Origin: Calonectria ilicicola
Taxonomy: Eukaryota > Ascomycota > Sordariomycetes > Hypocreales > Nectriaceae
Length of the DNA: 64,000 nucleotides
Assembly (NCBI GenBank): GCA_020809705.1
Contig: CP085833.1
Coordinates: 682,001-746,000, forward strand
Direction of reading: 5' to 3'
Shown here: one piece after another, positions 37,251 to 50,900 of the stretch
Position numbering within the stretch: position 1 is the first letter of the stretch
How the letters are laid out: each line of letters begins with the position of its first letter
The notes under the pieces: model-generated
What the model was told of the DNA's origin: nothing
The model's input: the letters and a program-made list of their open reading frames with translations, nothing else
The model's database searches: none
Program-made: the position numbers and the translations under genes

Positions 37251-38281
37251 GACAGTCCGTGGCAAAACGTGTCTCACAAAGCTGCCTCCTTGCTGGGCAT
37301 TATCTAAAGTATTGGGGTTGTGGGTCGCCAGTCATCATACGCCAAACGCAGCACGAAAATTTTCCCATTGCGTACCAATATCACACAAACTGCGTCACAG
37401 TAACCATGACGGCTTGCTGGTACCTCCTGAGCATTTATGAGAATGCTTGGCCGAGTTTCTGGGCGTATACGCCAATCTCCTAACGTCCTTGACGTTGGCC
37501 CTAGATGAGAACTATGTGGTCGGTCAAATTAGATGCGCCTTACATCCGCGAGACTTCGATTTCGGTCAGCATCCTTTTTGGTCTTTTTTTGGGTACATGT
37601 CCACTGGACCAGCCGCTTTTCTTCACATGCCAATGCGGTTGAACCAGAAACTTCCGCATAATTTCTACACTGGGATGGAACCTTTCACAACACCTCTCAT
37701 GAACTTCAATCAATGGTTATGAATGTAAATATCATAACACCAAAATCTGCAGAGGCCTGCTCAAGTGAGTTATCACGGCCCAACATGACACTTTTCGGGA
37801 TGGATCTGGCGGCGTCTCAAAAATATTTTTTATCCTTCACTCTATTCATGACGGTCCTTTAATGAATTTACGGCCTTGGGGGTTACTCATTTTTCATACT
37901 ACGCATTTGGCAGAATTGGATGTTTTTAGACTCCGAAAACTTTTGCAAGCACGCCTTTAAATCAATGCAACAATCTTTACCCTCTCAAAGTTCAGGCGTT
38001 TTCCGATGGAAATTCTACATAGCTACTGGAGTAGTCTAGGATGTGGGAGCATACAAAAGGGGCCAAGATGTATTTTCTGTTTGCTTTTAGTCTGTTTGTT
38101 ATTGGGGAGGACCAGGAGCCATAGTTCGCTTGGCTCCTTTACGAGTCCTGATCCTGAACCATGTAGGGAATTTGTCCTTCACTATTCATCCTTAGAAATA
38201 GTAAATGAGTTCAAATCAATCTCATATCCATGAAATATTCTACCTTTGACAGCCATGGTAGCACAACTATTCCTTGGTCCC
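37251..38281. other. Convergent intergenic region
   Basis: Lies between the stops of the C2H2 gene (+) and the cyclase gene (-). Only short frames occur. Just after the C2H2 stop, the same frame reads DSPWQNVSHKAASLLGII before the next stop, which could be a lost C-terminus or chance. Confidence 0.35.
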
Positions 38282-39546
38282 TTAGAAGAAGGCCAATGCG
38301 TTGGGGGGGCTTGCAACAGCTCCAGGTACCTAGACATAGCAGTCAGTTCAATATGGCTATACCCCTAACGATGTGAGTGCGCTTACATTCATTGGTGAGC
38401 TTGATAGGAAGAAACTATAGCGGCCGGTGGAAGCACATATCTTGGCTAGCTCCTCAAGGTTAAAAAGCTCCCCAATGGGCATACCCCATCCAGCCAGGAG
38501 CCATTCGTGCAAATGCCAGTCAAGCTCTTTACAAGGCCAGACCTCAAGAGAACGTGCATCTCCGCAAATAGCAGCGATTCTTTTTGACCAGAGAAACTCC
38601 AGGAGCTCTTTCGATGGCTTCAATCCAATGTTGTCTGGTTTCTGCGTCTTGTACAACTCATCTAGACGTTCACGCTTCTCTTCGCTCATTGATTCGTACT
38701 GGTGAATGTAACCAAATCGAATAACAATAATATCCCCAGCTCGAAAGAAACTCTCATTCATGCCTTGGAAGTGGAGCGTTTCGATGATTTCGCTGAAGGG
38801 AACTTCATAAGATGTCATCGCGTCCACATTGCGATTGCTTTTTTGAGCCCAAGCATACCAATCAATAAGTACAGCACGACCAGCGATGCCTTTGGATGAT
38901 ACGTCTAAGTACATTCATTATCAGCAAATATTCCAACATTTGAAAACCTAAATGAAACCAAGCTTTTTTGACTTACGCTGGATACCGTTAGGGATAGAAG
39001 AGGCTACAAAGTCCTCTGCAGTTCGTCCCATATAATAAAGCTTTTTGCAGTTAGAAAAAGCACCGATATGACTCTTCCACCCGACTCACAGCTTCTTTTT
39101 GATAAGCGTAGTGTCTGAAGCCATCCCACTGCGAGCTGCACTGAGAATTGAACGTCCACTTTAAAGACTGGTAAGCAGGTTGCAACATTTTTGTGACGAA
39201 TCGCCTACTTCATCATCGTGGGCATGTTTTAGCGGGGCCTTGTTGATTGTGTGGAGTTGGAGAAGCTTGCGGGCAAATCTAGGTTTGGATGCTCCCGTCA
39301 TCGACCAGCTAATACCCACCTTGGTCAACTAATGATCGTGGCCTATATCAACGACTGTGCTTACTTTAATGATACTCTTTGGCCTGACTGGATACATTCG
39401 CTGGCAGCTTTTGCCACCACCTCATCTGTCAGGAGATTGAGGGTGCCGAGCTGATCGTCTGGGCCCCAAAGCCCCCATGCATTGCCATGTGGCCCATTTT
39501 TGTCCAACGGTAGATTGCTAAAATTAGGGTACTCGTCCATAGCCAT
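38282..39546 (-). CDS. Cyclase family protein (kynurenine formamidase-like fold)
   Basis: A putative metal-dependent hydrolase of the 'cyclase' family. It has five introns in the first and last parts of the gene. Exons read from ATG 39546: MAMDEYPNFSNLP, then GNAWGLWGPDDQLGTLNLLT (family N-terminal motif). They continue with FARKLLQLHTINKAPLKH, WTFNSQCSSQWDGFRHYAYQ (substrate-site motif QWDGxxH), KLYYMGRTAEDFV, and GIAGRAVLIDWYAWA. The core has AGDIIVIRFGYI and a C-terminal DWHLHEWLLAGWGMPIGELFNLEEL, where the H-x-x-x-L...G segment is the family signature. The last exon, after the intron about 38368-38320, ends VPGAVASPPNALAFF. The length is about 330 residues. Fungal members of this group have mostly unknown substrates. 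No signal peptide; it looks intact. Confidence 0.85.
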
Positions 39547-40355
39547 CTTGATTGAATTCGTAGTATTTTAAATTCTCGTAAGATTGATATGGTAAAACAT
39601 GGTAGAGTCTGTTTTACTTGTATACATGTGTTTTCGCGGCACAGTTCCGGTCTAGTCCACGTGTCCGACGCTCCACACGGAGGAGTTCCGACGCAGATGA
39701 ACTCGACCCGAAAAGTCCGACGGACCATGGAATCGGACGAAATGGGGATTCCAATCCTTGTTTCTCGAACTGACCAGCATATCTTCGATTTTGGTCTATT
39801 TTCTAATCTCCAAAGCTTGTGTGTTGGAATGATTATTTTTATCGACAGAGTCCATCTGGGATCAACACATATTCTCCTCCGTCGCTGCCTTTCTGGCCGC
39901 ATCGCTGTCGCTTTTCATGGTCACAACGGTAGCCCGGACTAGAATTTTGAGATTTTCCACTGATATTACAGTAATAAGAGGCTGCAACTGGAGAGAGTGG
40001 CGGCTGGTTTAGTTTTGTTCATGAACCAACGATGAGCACGCCTGGCTCTTGCAATAGATGCAAGTGATAACCAATAGACCCTGGGCAGACTGTATTCAAC
40101 ATCTGGCCGTCATAGTAAACGCTAATATTAAAACTATAAAAACAACAGTCACGTCACGCATATTACAGGCACTTGAATTGAATCACAATAGTGCGTTGGA
40201 TCAAGATTGTTCATTGATTGTTGGTCAAAATAACCAATTACTTGCTGCAATCTCCCCTATTTCCGTCACCAAATATGGAGCTTACGCTCCACAAATGAGA
40301 ACACATAACACATCATAAATCATCCCAAATCATATTTCACTTCCCATATCCAGAA
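39547..40355. other. Intergenic spacer
   Basis: Contains the cyclase promoter and the 3' side of the small secreted protein gene. No further gene was recognised. Confidence 0.35.
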
Positions 40356-40849
40356 CTAAAATCCTCCGTTGGGGCAGATGGCGCCATCCTTGTCCCGGCT
40401 CCAACCACAGCACGCACCATCACCACCACCGTTGCCAACCTAATCATGGTCAGTATATTATTCAAAGCATGTCTATTTATCATAAAGGGCGGGTAGAATT
40501 ATCGAAAGGAGTAACTTACACAAGATGCATGTTTGCATTTCTCGTTAACAAATCCTGCCCATCTGCAAGATGTTCCATTGCATTTCTAAGCCCATATCAG
40601 TCTGATGCACACATGCGAGAATTCCTGATGCCCTCATAACGAGATGAAGCAGTAATGTTTTACTTACACCGGTCGTGGTAAAACTCTTGGAGCATGTCTT
40701 CTTCTGCGCCCTTTCGAAAAGGACGTGAGGCTGGCTGGAGGGCGAGTTACCCAGGCAGCAGCCATAAAGGCATCATCAGGCTCAGCAACAGGAGCGGCGC
40801 TGACAGCCAAAAGACTGGAGAAAACGGCGACGAAGGAGAACAACTTCAT
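40356..40849 (-). CDS. Small secreted cysteine-rich protein
   Basis: ATG 40849 starts a clear signal peptide (MKLFSFVAVFSSLLAVSAAP). A single open frame from that ATG stops early and has no Cys. A 47-bp intron (GTAACT..GCGCAG, about 40750-40704), plus introns near 40667-40587 and 40518-40441, instead join it in phase to three short Cys-rich exons. The mature part then has eight cysteines, including an adjacent pair, and ends CPNGGF at the TAG at 40356-40358. The product is about 95 residues. Even Cys number, small size and a signal peptide suggest a disulfide-stabilised extracellular protein, either effector-like or antimicrobial. I do not recognise a family. If the 47-bp intron is not real, the gene would be frameshifted between signal and mature parts. 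Confidence 0.6.
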
Positions 40850-43656
40850 TTTTAGAGTGTAGGAGGTGTGATTGGAAGTGTTGAAAGTTTGTATGGATGA
40901 TCTCAGAAATAATTCATGAGATCAGGGAAGAAGAAAGACCTTTTATATGTCTCAACCTTGCTTATGAAATCCATCAATTATTCTTCTCTCTTACCTCTCT
41001 GTATTGAAAGAACTGAGGTAAGGCATGTGCCATGGTAGCCTGAGCTAGTGCATCTGGAGATATCACAACAGGTCACATCCGGTCTGTTTCCAGGCTAGTA
41101 ACAGAGGCGATCAACCAACCGCATATGTAGGGGCTGCATGATCCAAGCTCGTATTCCCATATTTATCCTGTGATTTCATTCAGTATGTCCTCTTTGGATC
41201 TCTTCAAGAGAATGAGGATCGTTTCAGAGAACTGACTGAATCTCTCGAAACGAGCATGCTTGTTCGTTTATTTTGTTGCTCTTGCTCCCAAATCCGCCTT
41301 CGCCTGAAGGTTTCACGGATTCAAATTGAGTTCTATTGTATAGATTATCACGCGGTGGGAGGACTACAGGCACAACCAATCGCCGGTGCTGTCAACACTT
41401 CGCCCACCACTGCCACGGCCTTAGCACGAGTTCTGCAACCGAGAAGCCCCACATGGACTGGCGGTGATCACATCATGGCTGGTGATATCTCCTGCATCAA
41501 CCCTTGGACAACAGCTTTGCGGCTTCCTCTTTGTCTCGAAAATTGCTCAGCCATCATGATCGCACTGATCGTCCGGGTCGACTGGCCCGTTGTATCATTC
41601 GTTGACAACTCAGATTGGTCAATTGCCTCAGTCAAGCCCAAATAGTATCCACTAGTAAGCTGCCACTCCTGTATTTCCCCAACTTTTTACCATGCGGTAT
41701 CACCCGTGCCGGCATGCAGAAGCGTATCCGAGGAGGCGCAGATTATTTTCCGCCCAGCCACCAACAATGAGATGGACCACAAATAACTCCAGAAGAACTC
41801 TTGGACCATGGCCATGTCATCAACTACTGTACCTGTCCGGAAGCCCCGACAGGATCTAGAACCAGCACGCGTGCATGGACCTCTTGGTTGAAAAACATGC
41901 TACCACCAGAATGTAGGATCAATGTGCAGCAAAAGGCCAGCGGGCACTCAATTCAAACAATCGACTTGGGACTCCTTGGTTAAGATTTCTTCATTTATGT
42001 CTGAAGTTTTTTGCAGATTGGAAACCTTTCTAACCTACTTGATGTTGACTACCATGTTGTCCTGGCTTCCCGTCCTCGGGCGACTTAAATTTAGTGAAAG
42101 CGCCTCTCATATTTCTTGCAGCCAAGCGGGATTTCGGCACGGGAGCAGTGGTCCCGCTGCCTCGGACTGGACCCACGAGGTAAAGATGGCTTCGCTGGTC
42201 TTCACGCTTAAAAACAAAAACAACTAGGCGCCTCTCGCTTGTAGCTCGTTGGTCCGAAGACGTGTACTTTTGTAATAGCGCACAGATGTCGTTTCCTTTC
42301 CGTTTGGTGGTCCCATTGGCTGAAATGCCGGTAGACTGGATCAATTCACTAATCTACATGCAGGACGGCTGAGCTATTAGCACATCAAAAAAGGCCCGGC
42401 CTCGGAGCAGATTCATTTGCGGCGGCTAGATCCGATTATGCACTAGAAAATTTATAGATCTTCTAAACTTAAATGTCGTTAATCAGGTGAAAATCTGCCC
42501 TGCGCTGAGTAGTACCGTCGGCATCGTTCGCGTCGTGAAGGTGTCTTCGAAAACTTTCATATTAAACCCTGTCACAATCAATATATAAGCTCGCCTAACC
42601 TACCTATCGATATCTTATCAACACGGCCCGCACTGGGCTGCATAGAGCTCGTTTTGACCTTCAAATACTCCTAAAACGATAAAAGATCATCTTTTTCTTA
42701 TAGTTTGCGGCGGCCCCACCTAAGCCGAGTTGTTATCTGCTGGATCGACCAGTCGAATAGGACGAGCGGGTCAGGACGGGTCATAAAAATGTCAGTGCAC
42801 TCAAAGGGCATATCGAACTGGCTACGGTTAAATAGTTTATCAGTCTTTTTATTCGTATTATGTGAACCCAAGCCAGGAGTATAGGGTATGTAGGCATTCC
42901 TGTTTCTTGTGGATATGAAATACTCACGATTGGCTAAGCTACCACAGCCTACTGACTGCTTTTGGTATTCCCGTCTATGACAGGTCGAAAGGTTTAGCCG
43001 GCAAGCAGCGTCTCCATTGGTTTTTCTAACATCTGGCAGGCGGTCTCCAAGGTCGACACTCGGTTGTACTTTGGATGTAATGATCACAGGGATCATGACT
43101 GGGTTCCAACAGTGTTGTGGGAAGGCGAGGTACACCCACCCATTTGTAACCACATGGCAGTCCTACTTCATCAATTGACAATATCCAAACATAGGATGGA
43201 GTTTCAAGTAGTCCATAGTTGGTTTAGATGTTCTATCTATCACTGAAGAAGACAGGTTGCCTGATTGAGGTTGTGTTACATGATGGCCTTCTCTCTCACA
43301 CCAACAGCAAATCATGATATCCAGCTATGAAATCAACGTAACTATGAGTTCTTCTCTTGAATGGGGTGAGATTTTCGGCATATATTTCCTCGTCTGATTT
43401 TATGCTTGTGATATTTTAAACCCGTAAAGCGACTGCAAGAGGACACATCTCCTACTGATAGCTCACTTTTAAGCCAAAAGCTCCCTTCCCATTAACCCCG
43501 AAACTCACATCGCTTCAGAATTCTAAGGTATTAAAAATAAAATAAATGTACAGGTTTCTAATTCGTTTGTACCACAATATTATTTTCTAAAACAATTGCC
43601 AACCAACCCCCCGGAATATGTCCGTGATAATCATCTCATCATGTCTCAGTCGTGTT
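40850..43656. other. Long gene-poor spacer, possible gene relics
   Basis: A 2.8-kb region with interrupted frames, for example 41256-41645 (+), 41922-42227 (+) and 43153-42698 (-). These have coding-like stretches but no recognisable domain and no splice pattern that joins them. They may be degenerate gene remains. The 5' end holds the promoter of the small secreted protein. Confidence 0.35.
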
Positions 43657-46038
43657 CTAGGCATATTCAACCCCAGGTTCAGGCTCCTCAACATCTTGAC
43701 TCGAAAAACCACAATGCCCTGGATTATTGCTTTCATGCCACCCTTCAGATTTTCGCATCACTCCCCACTTCAAAGGCTCAAGCGGCGCCTCAGGTTGTGG
43801 AAGGCCATCAGGATGATGGCAGCTAGCAGCAATAGCCAAGCTGCAGCTTCCCACAAGCGGGATCGCACTGGGAAGTCGAAGATATCCAGTAACGACAACA
43901 CCTGACACCATGAAAATGGATACTATGAGGACAAGAAAAATTGCAGCAGGTGAGTAACCGCAGGTCATCCAAAGAGAATCACTGTAGCTTGCGCTTTCCA
44001 TCGCAACAACGAATAGGCTTTGGGACAGCAGCCAGTGAATCAAGATTGATATCACCATGAGCGGGATTCCCCAGCGATATGGAAGTTGAAGAAAATATCG
44101 TGATCGTTGTGTCCCTTCTGGGTCAGATGAAACTCGTATTCCTCGTCGTTTGATACCAAAGTCACTCCATTCCTTTGCGGCCAGCATACCAGTAAATAGA
44201 CCGTTATACTGGAAATAAAGGAATGAAAAAAAGAATTGCGGAAGGTTTGCGATTACAATAATCAGCGTGATTCTTGCTGGCGATGACTCGATGAAATTAG
44301 GAAAGCCGGAGATGAGAGTTGATTCTGTTGTCTTTCCTACCCCCAGGCTCCATAAACTGACAAAGTCGTTAGGGCCAGCCACAGATAGAATGCCCCATAT
44401 CATTAAGCCCAAGGTAGTTCCAAAAGCTAGTAGATAGCTAAAGAATCATGGTTAGTTGCTGCTACTTTATCTAGTATCGTCACTTAACGACTCATGTTAT
44501 ATGGTGTTTGGGAGAGGGGAATTACAATAACAAACTTGTGATCCAACGACGACGACTCACGGCTGCTCCCCATCGTCTTTTTAACGGCTCCCAGGGACGA
44601 GAACCAGTCCAGCTCTTGATGAAATGGCTGGCGCTAGTGGTTGATGGTGTGTTGGCCCTGGACCAACGGCCAGGCACGAGCGCAGCAATCCGGTGCCACT
44701 GCAATGGAGATGATCCAGATGACTTCTTGATGTTTTTTACGTCCCTTCCCGTTGCCAGACAGCTATCAACTGAGTAAGAATCAGGTGAAGCCATAAATGA
44801 CTGGATGGCATCTCCAATAACCAAGAGAAGTCCCCGTGGTGGACGAAGAACAGTGAACAAAATGATGGCAACCTTTGTGGCATTTGCAACAATTATGTAA
44901 CTCATGACGGAAGTACTGAAAAATAACCGGCAATGCTGGGCGACCGGTTGACTCATGCAGTACTTCACCCTCTCTGAAGTATAGTAGAGATTGGGTTTCC
45001 AATTATCAGCATTCTTTTTTACGCTGGACAGCTGGCTTTTACAGCTTTTCTCACAAGAGCTTTCCTCGCAAATCCAATCGTAGACGTTCGGGGCACATCC
45101 TGAGTTCCAAGAAAGGTCTGATATCGTGTATGCATAGTATGCCCACTCTGGAACCCCGTAATAGCTTGAGTTGGATCCAAGGTCAGTGACCAACATAACA
45201 GTCGAGTGGGATGTTTGAAATGCTGTGTCATATGCATCAATGCATTCTAAGGCAGTCAAATTTTTGGCTGTGCCGTTTTTGATGCCTTGCCATAATTCTT
45301 CGAGCACAACTTCTCTCGAACTTGCCGAAACGTCCAATTCGTGCTCTGTTTTGTTTATTTGTTCAAATGATGCATCGAATACTGATTTACTATCCGCAGA
45401 GTTATCCTGAATGGTGAAAATATCGTAAGGGACTGTAGATAATGATGAGAAGACCACAGAGTTGTATCTGTGGATCATTAGAGCTTTTATCGTTGTTATG
45501 CCGATGTCATAAAACAAACTTACAATAAATGCAATGGCGCGGAGGAGAGTATAAGGAGCCACCACAGAAAAACCCTCAGCCATGGAATACTGTGTAAGTT
45601 ATGCACGCTTGGGACCCCGATATCCAACCATTTAGAATTGGAATGAGCCTTCTGTACATCATCGCGTGTCGGGGCTGATAAACATTGCATACAATAATTG
45701 CTGGCTCCCAAGAGCAACGTGCTCAAAATGTTGATGGCAAGATGGATTCCGGTGTTGACAGTGCGCGTCTCATCACAAGACCCTTCTTTCAGAACTCGCA
45801 AGCTAGGGTGGCCCACCGCTTTCTCTCTTGTCGTTGACCAAATTGTGACGGATAAGTTGATTAGAAGAACAAGAGATGCTGTAATTGCGCTCGTCGTGAG
45901 ACTGACTTTCCATCCTGCGTCGGTCCAGTACGATCCTTTCTTCGGCTTTGGAGATGAATCGTGAGTTTTTGAACGCATTGAATGTACCTCACTCCTTCCC
46001 GACCGGTCGAGGAGGGGATAGATGTCGTCGTCTTGCAT
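43657..46038 (-). CDS. DUF6536 polytopic membrane protein
   Basis: A fungal membrane protein of about 720 residues in three or so exons, with introns near 45540-45500 and 44525-44435. The cytoplasmic N-terminus (MQDDDIYPLLDRSG...PKPKKGSYW) leads into GWKVSLTTSAITASLVLLINLSVTIW. The DUF6536 core follows: an LKEGSCDETRTVNTGIHLAINILSTLLLGASNYCMQCLSAPTR segment, then DIGVPSVHNL. A large loop with many Cys and N-glycosylation sites (GCAPNVYDWICEESSCEKSCKS) comes next. The C-terminal half has several further helices (LMIWGILSVAG, ITLIIVIANLPQFFFSFLYF, IPLMVISILIHWLLSQSLFVV). Function is unknown; an extracytoplasmic Cys-rich loop between helices suggests a sensor or channel-like role, which is inference. 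Confidence 0.83.
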
Positions 46039-47989
46039 GGCATTCGATCAGGGCGAGAATCTAGAATTTAACAGGAGCGATTTCGCGGGTTGCAGCCAAT
46101 TAATACCCTGTTTTGCCAACATGGGTAATTCGACAAGTGGTTGAAGTTTTTTTTCCCTCTCTTTATCTGACTGATCGGCATTATGAACTATGGATATCAA
46201 CCCACCAAGTAACTGGTATCCGCACATGCTAGGTGCTCAACGGCTGTGACCGCAGGGATGCTGATCCAGGTTTCATGCCCCAAGGATGCCGTGGTGGGAA
46301 TGCTGTCTTATCCCAGACCGTTCTGGACTCTCCACGTTTCTTATTCGTTGACGGGTTTCCCATTGAGCTGACGCCTCCATTTTGTGGACCAATGCTGACA
46401 GAGATGATTTTAGGGCGGGAGCAGGGTCCGAATTTGGCATCGTAAGATACACGTATAGCAGATTGCCCCCATAATTAGGGCTAATATTAGAACGGTTAGG
46501 AACTTTTCTCGTCCGGCGCCCACAACTTGCGCCCTAGCCGTGACAGCCGAACACTTGCCATTTCTGGAGAGTGAATTAATTTTGAATGAGACTGCAAGTT
46601 GCTCAATGCCAATTCATTCGCAGTCGCGAGTTTTCTTTCTGCCATGTTGCACTAACTAAACAACTGGGAGTCGACTAGGCCGGCCGAATGGCGTCATGTT
46701 GCATCGGAAATCAGCTAGACCGGATTTCGTAACCACCGAAACCCCAGGCAGCGATGTATGTGGCGGTGTCCAGTCGTGATTCGTAATCTAACCGCGGGAA
46801 GAATTGATACGAGTTCTTAGTTTAGTGTCGGGAGAGTCCAAAAAAGAAAAGTCCTATTCCCAGTTGTATAAGAAGTTTTGAAGAAATTTATTGATTAAAA
46901 AGCTTATCCTCGCCAAATCACATCGAGTGACCTTTACAAGAGTAATACCCAAGGGATGCACTGACATAGCAATAATATACTAAGTCAATTAGATAGGATT
47001 ACGCCGGAGCTTACTTGTTTCGTATTCAGGGGATGGAGGATTAATTTATGTTGACAAACGTGGATGTCATCATTTTCACCGCACGTGAATGAGTGTGTAA
47101 TCACCGGCTGGACTAGCTGACCAGTGCACTGGTAATAATCATCAAATTTTATCGCTTATATCACAGCTGTCTATAATCTCACATAAATCTCATCCAGAGC
47201 AATATGATTCGTACGCTTAGCTAAAGACTGAATTTATGTGCACCAAGTGTAACCATGAATCTCCGGCTATGGTCCAGTGTCATTCTCGTTTCCAATAAGC
47301 ATAAACAGGCCCCAGAAAAATTAGAGGTGGGCGACAGGGGATGATAGCCAGGCATAAAACTCTCTTATCAATGGGCGCAAGTGTTGATGACCAATTAATT
47401 TTTATACCCCTCCAAACCTAGTCTCACTATATTCTAACTCGAGTCACGGATCAATCAGCGAATCGCCATCTTTTATAAATATTTATTCCCCTTTGTATCA
47501 TTGGTATTTGCTAATGCATCGCAAATATCAATTATGATTGCACACGAACCCTGAAGCAATTTTCAGCAATTTTATCGGTCGGAAACCCTTCGTCTACTGA
47601 GGTAAAACAAGTGATCATGCAATAGGCTGCAGTCTCTTGGAAGTTACGCCTAGAATCCAATGGATTCAATGCTAGGACCTATCATAAATTGGGGGAGCCT
47701 GGTGCTTCAGTAGCCCCTGCACAATGGCAGCTGAACCAACCTGGCGGCTAATGATTGGTATACGATAGGCTGCTGCGCAGGCTTGCGATTTCATTGGGCC
47801 AGGGATGCACAGTCATCTGCATGCAAGATCTCACAAATGAGGGGGTTGACCCAAGAAAAAGATCGATTTCTCCAGCCAACTTCTGCCGATTAATGTTCGC
47901 CCGCTAATTGTGGCCTCTTCCATTTCAACTGTTCCTAGCATAGCGCAACATAACACTGCCCTCACGGGGCGGTAGCAGCATTTGATATT
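46039..47989. other. Intergenic spacer, no gene seen
   Basis: About 1.95 kb, divergent promoter region between the DUF6536 gene (-) and the PNP-NACHT NLR (+). Only very short frames occur. AT-rich around 46850-47560. Confidence 0.45.
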
Positions 47990-50900
47990 ATGAAAACTGA
48001 TTCAACCCTCCAAGGGGTTGACACGGACGAGGAATCCTACCAAGAAGACTTCAAAGAAATATCCCCTGAGGAAATTACAGTGGCTATTTTCTGCGCCCTC
48101 TCCTACGAATCTGTTGCAATCAAGTACAGCCTAGATGAGGAATTCGAATGCCATGAACGATCAGGAGGTCCAAGCAAGTATGTCTATTCCTTCGGCCGCA
48201 TTGGGAACCATAAAATTGTCATCTCTCGGCCTCATCAAATGGGGACTGTCAAGGCTGCTCAATGCGCCGCGACTGTCTGTCAGCAATTTCCAAATGTCCG
48301 GTTTGCCTTGATGATTGGAATCGGAGCTGGCATTCCCTATCCCCCGATGAGAGATATCCGCCTTGGTGATATCGTCGTCAGTATGCCTCGGGATAATCAC
48401 CCCGGGGTTATTGAGTATGATTTGGGTAAATATGAATCAAATGGAAAGTTTATTGTTAAAGGGTCTCTCAATAAACCTCCGTCTCTTTTGATTAGTGCGG
48501 ACGGCTTGTTGGAAGAAGAAGAGATGATGAGAAGGAGCCAGCTCAGAAAAATACTCAAAAGTATAACCAAGCAACCAGGGTATGCACGACCAAGTAGCGA
48601 TGACGTACTATTTGATCGAGAGTTTCACCATATACGAAAAGGAGAGGATTGCTCCGCATGTGAGACGTCAAGCGAAAAAAGGGTGGTGTTTCGTTCCCAA
48701 CGTGATTTAAACCCAGGTCAACCCAGGGTTCATCGAGGTCTAATACTTTCAGGGGGCGGCGTTGTGAAAAATCCTGGGGATCGAGATCGTTTGCGCCGAG
48801 GTTACGATGATGCAATCTACTTCGAGATAGAGGCTGCTAGCATTATAGATGAAATTCCTTGCCTAGTAGTTCGAGGAATCTGCGATTATGCAGATACCCA
48901 TAAGCATGACGGGTGGCATTACTATGCTGCGGCTGTGGCTGCAGCCTATGGCAAGGCTATTCTTCTCAAGGTATACAGCCCGGATGTGGCGGAGATACCA
49001 ACCATGAGAGAAACAATGGAAAGAAGTCAGTAAAGAACACATCTGAACCTTTCAACCCTTTCACTAACTTGGCTTTAGTTGAGAGAAATATGAAAAATAT
49101 GAGCCAGGATGTGAATGACTTGAAGTTGCAGGCAAGTAATGTTGCAGAAGGTAGGCTGTTAAATTCTATTAGGTTCGAGGGGTCCTTGAAACGGACCCCT
49201 CCTGCACATTCTGTCATCATACAATCAAGCCTGGTTGTTCTGTTGTTAACTATTTCCGTATTTAAAGACCATCTACGAACCAAAATTGTCGACTGGCTTG
49301 CCGCAATAGATCATTGGACCCAGCACCGCGACATATTCAACCTCCATCAAGAAGGCACCGGGTCATGGTTTCTGAATTCCCCCCAGTTCAAGGCATGGAT
49401 GAGTGGCGATGCTAAAACTTTATTTTGTCCTGGTATTCCGGGATCTGGAAAAACCGTCATGTCGTCAATTGTTATCGACCATTTACTGAAGAAGTTCCCC
49501 AGTCAAGAATTTTCGAACCACAAAACTGGCATTGCATTTCTATATTGCAACTACAAAAGTCGTGACCAGCTACAAGGCTTGGGATGGATAGGCTCTTTAT
49601 TAGGCCAGCTAGTAAAACAGCTACCGTCAATTCCTGGTGCCGTCGAGGCTCTCTACAATGAGCATGCAAAACTCGGTAGAAGGGCAGGTTTACAACATCT
49701 TCAAAATATCCTTCTTTCTACCATCGCCTCATATCGCAGTGTTCTCGTAGTCATAGACGCTCTAGATGAGTGCGAGAACAGGACTATCACACAGCTAGTA
49801 AAGGATCTGCAGGCTCTTCAAGATTCTTCCGATATAAGGTTCATGGCAACATCTCGGGACATCGGACGCATAACACAGCATTTCAAGGATAGCATTACAT
49901 TGCGAATAGAAGCCCACAACGAGGACGTTGGTAGATATACCGAGGGCAATATGAACCAGCTTCCCCAATTTGTATGGCAAACTTCTCTATTTGATGAAGT
50001 AAGAAATGGTATTATCGATGCCACTCAAGGAATGTAAGAAAGTCCCCAACTGACTTTTTTTCAGAGAAATCTCACAAAAAAGGGAGATGTTAACTTTTTA
50101 TTCTAGGTTTCTTCTCGCTCGCTTACATTTGGTTTTGCTGGCAGGTCAAGTCACACCAAAGGAGATTAGGCGTACAGTTGCACGTCTTCCTCGAGGAGAA
50201 GGGGGGCTTCAAGATGCGTATGACAGTGTTTTGCAGAGAATTAAAGAACAACCTCATGGGTCACGGCATCTAGCTGAACGCGTTCTTTACTGGATCGTTC
50301 ATAAAGAAAGGCTGTTTTCGCCGAAGGAATTACAACATGCCTTCGGAGTGGAACCGAACGAGCCGGGACTTGACGACCAAAATCTCGCTCCCATTGAGAT
50401 TTTAGAGTCTGTGTGCCTGGGATTGGTGAAAATTGACCAAAAAAGCAACACTATCCGTTTGATTCACTTCACTACCCAGAAATACTTCGATGCTTCACCC
50501 GAACAATGGCATTCGAGTGCGCAGATGGATATTGCAAGAACTTGTATTACTTACTTGTCTTTCAACACTTTTCAAAGCGGTTATTGTAGAACAGATGAAG
50601 ACTTTGAAAAGAGGTTACAGGATAATCCATTTTATGACTACGCCTCACGAAATTGGGGCCATCATGCTCATGCAATTGGTGGAGAAGCAAAGGAGTGGAT
50701 TGTGCCATTCTTTCAAAACGATGGAAAGGTTGAAGCAGCGAGCCAAGTAATGATGGTATCGAGACGACACTCACATGGTCTAAACTATAGTCAAAAGTTT
50801 CCAAGGTATATGACAGGATTGCATTTGGCTGCATGCTTCGGTTTGGACCAAGTCGATATCTTAGCATCAAATGGACAAGATCCAGATGTCATGGATAATG

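Noticed and set aside
40664..40849. A 61-residue secreted protein ending in a basic stretch, read straight from the single frame
   Set aside because: The frame loses all cysteines, and a 47-bp intron in phase leads to three Cys-rich exons, so the spliced model is better.
41256..42227. Possible protein-coding gene in the long spacer
   Set aside because: Frames are broken, no domain is recognisable, and no splice sites join them; at most a relic.
48913..50037. The NACHT part of the second NLR as a separate gene starting at an internal ATG
   Set aside because: The first 45 or so codons of that frame are a shadow of the PNP exon. A 53-bp intron with a CTAAC branch site joins PNP and NACHT in phase.
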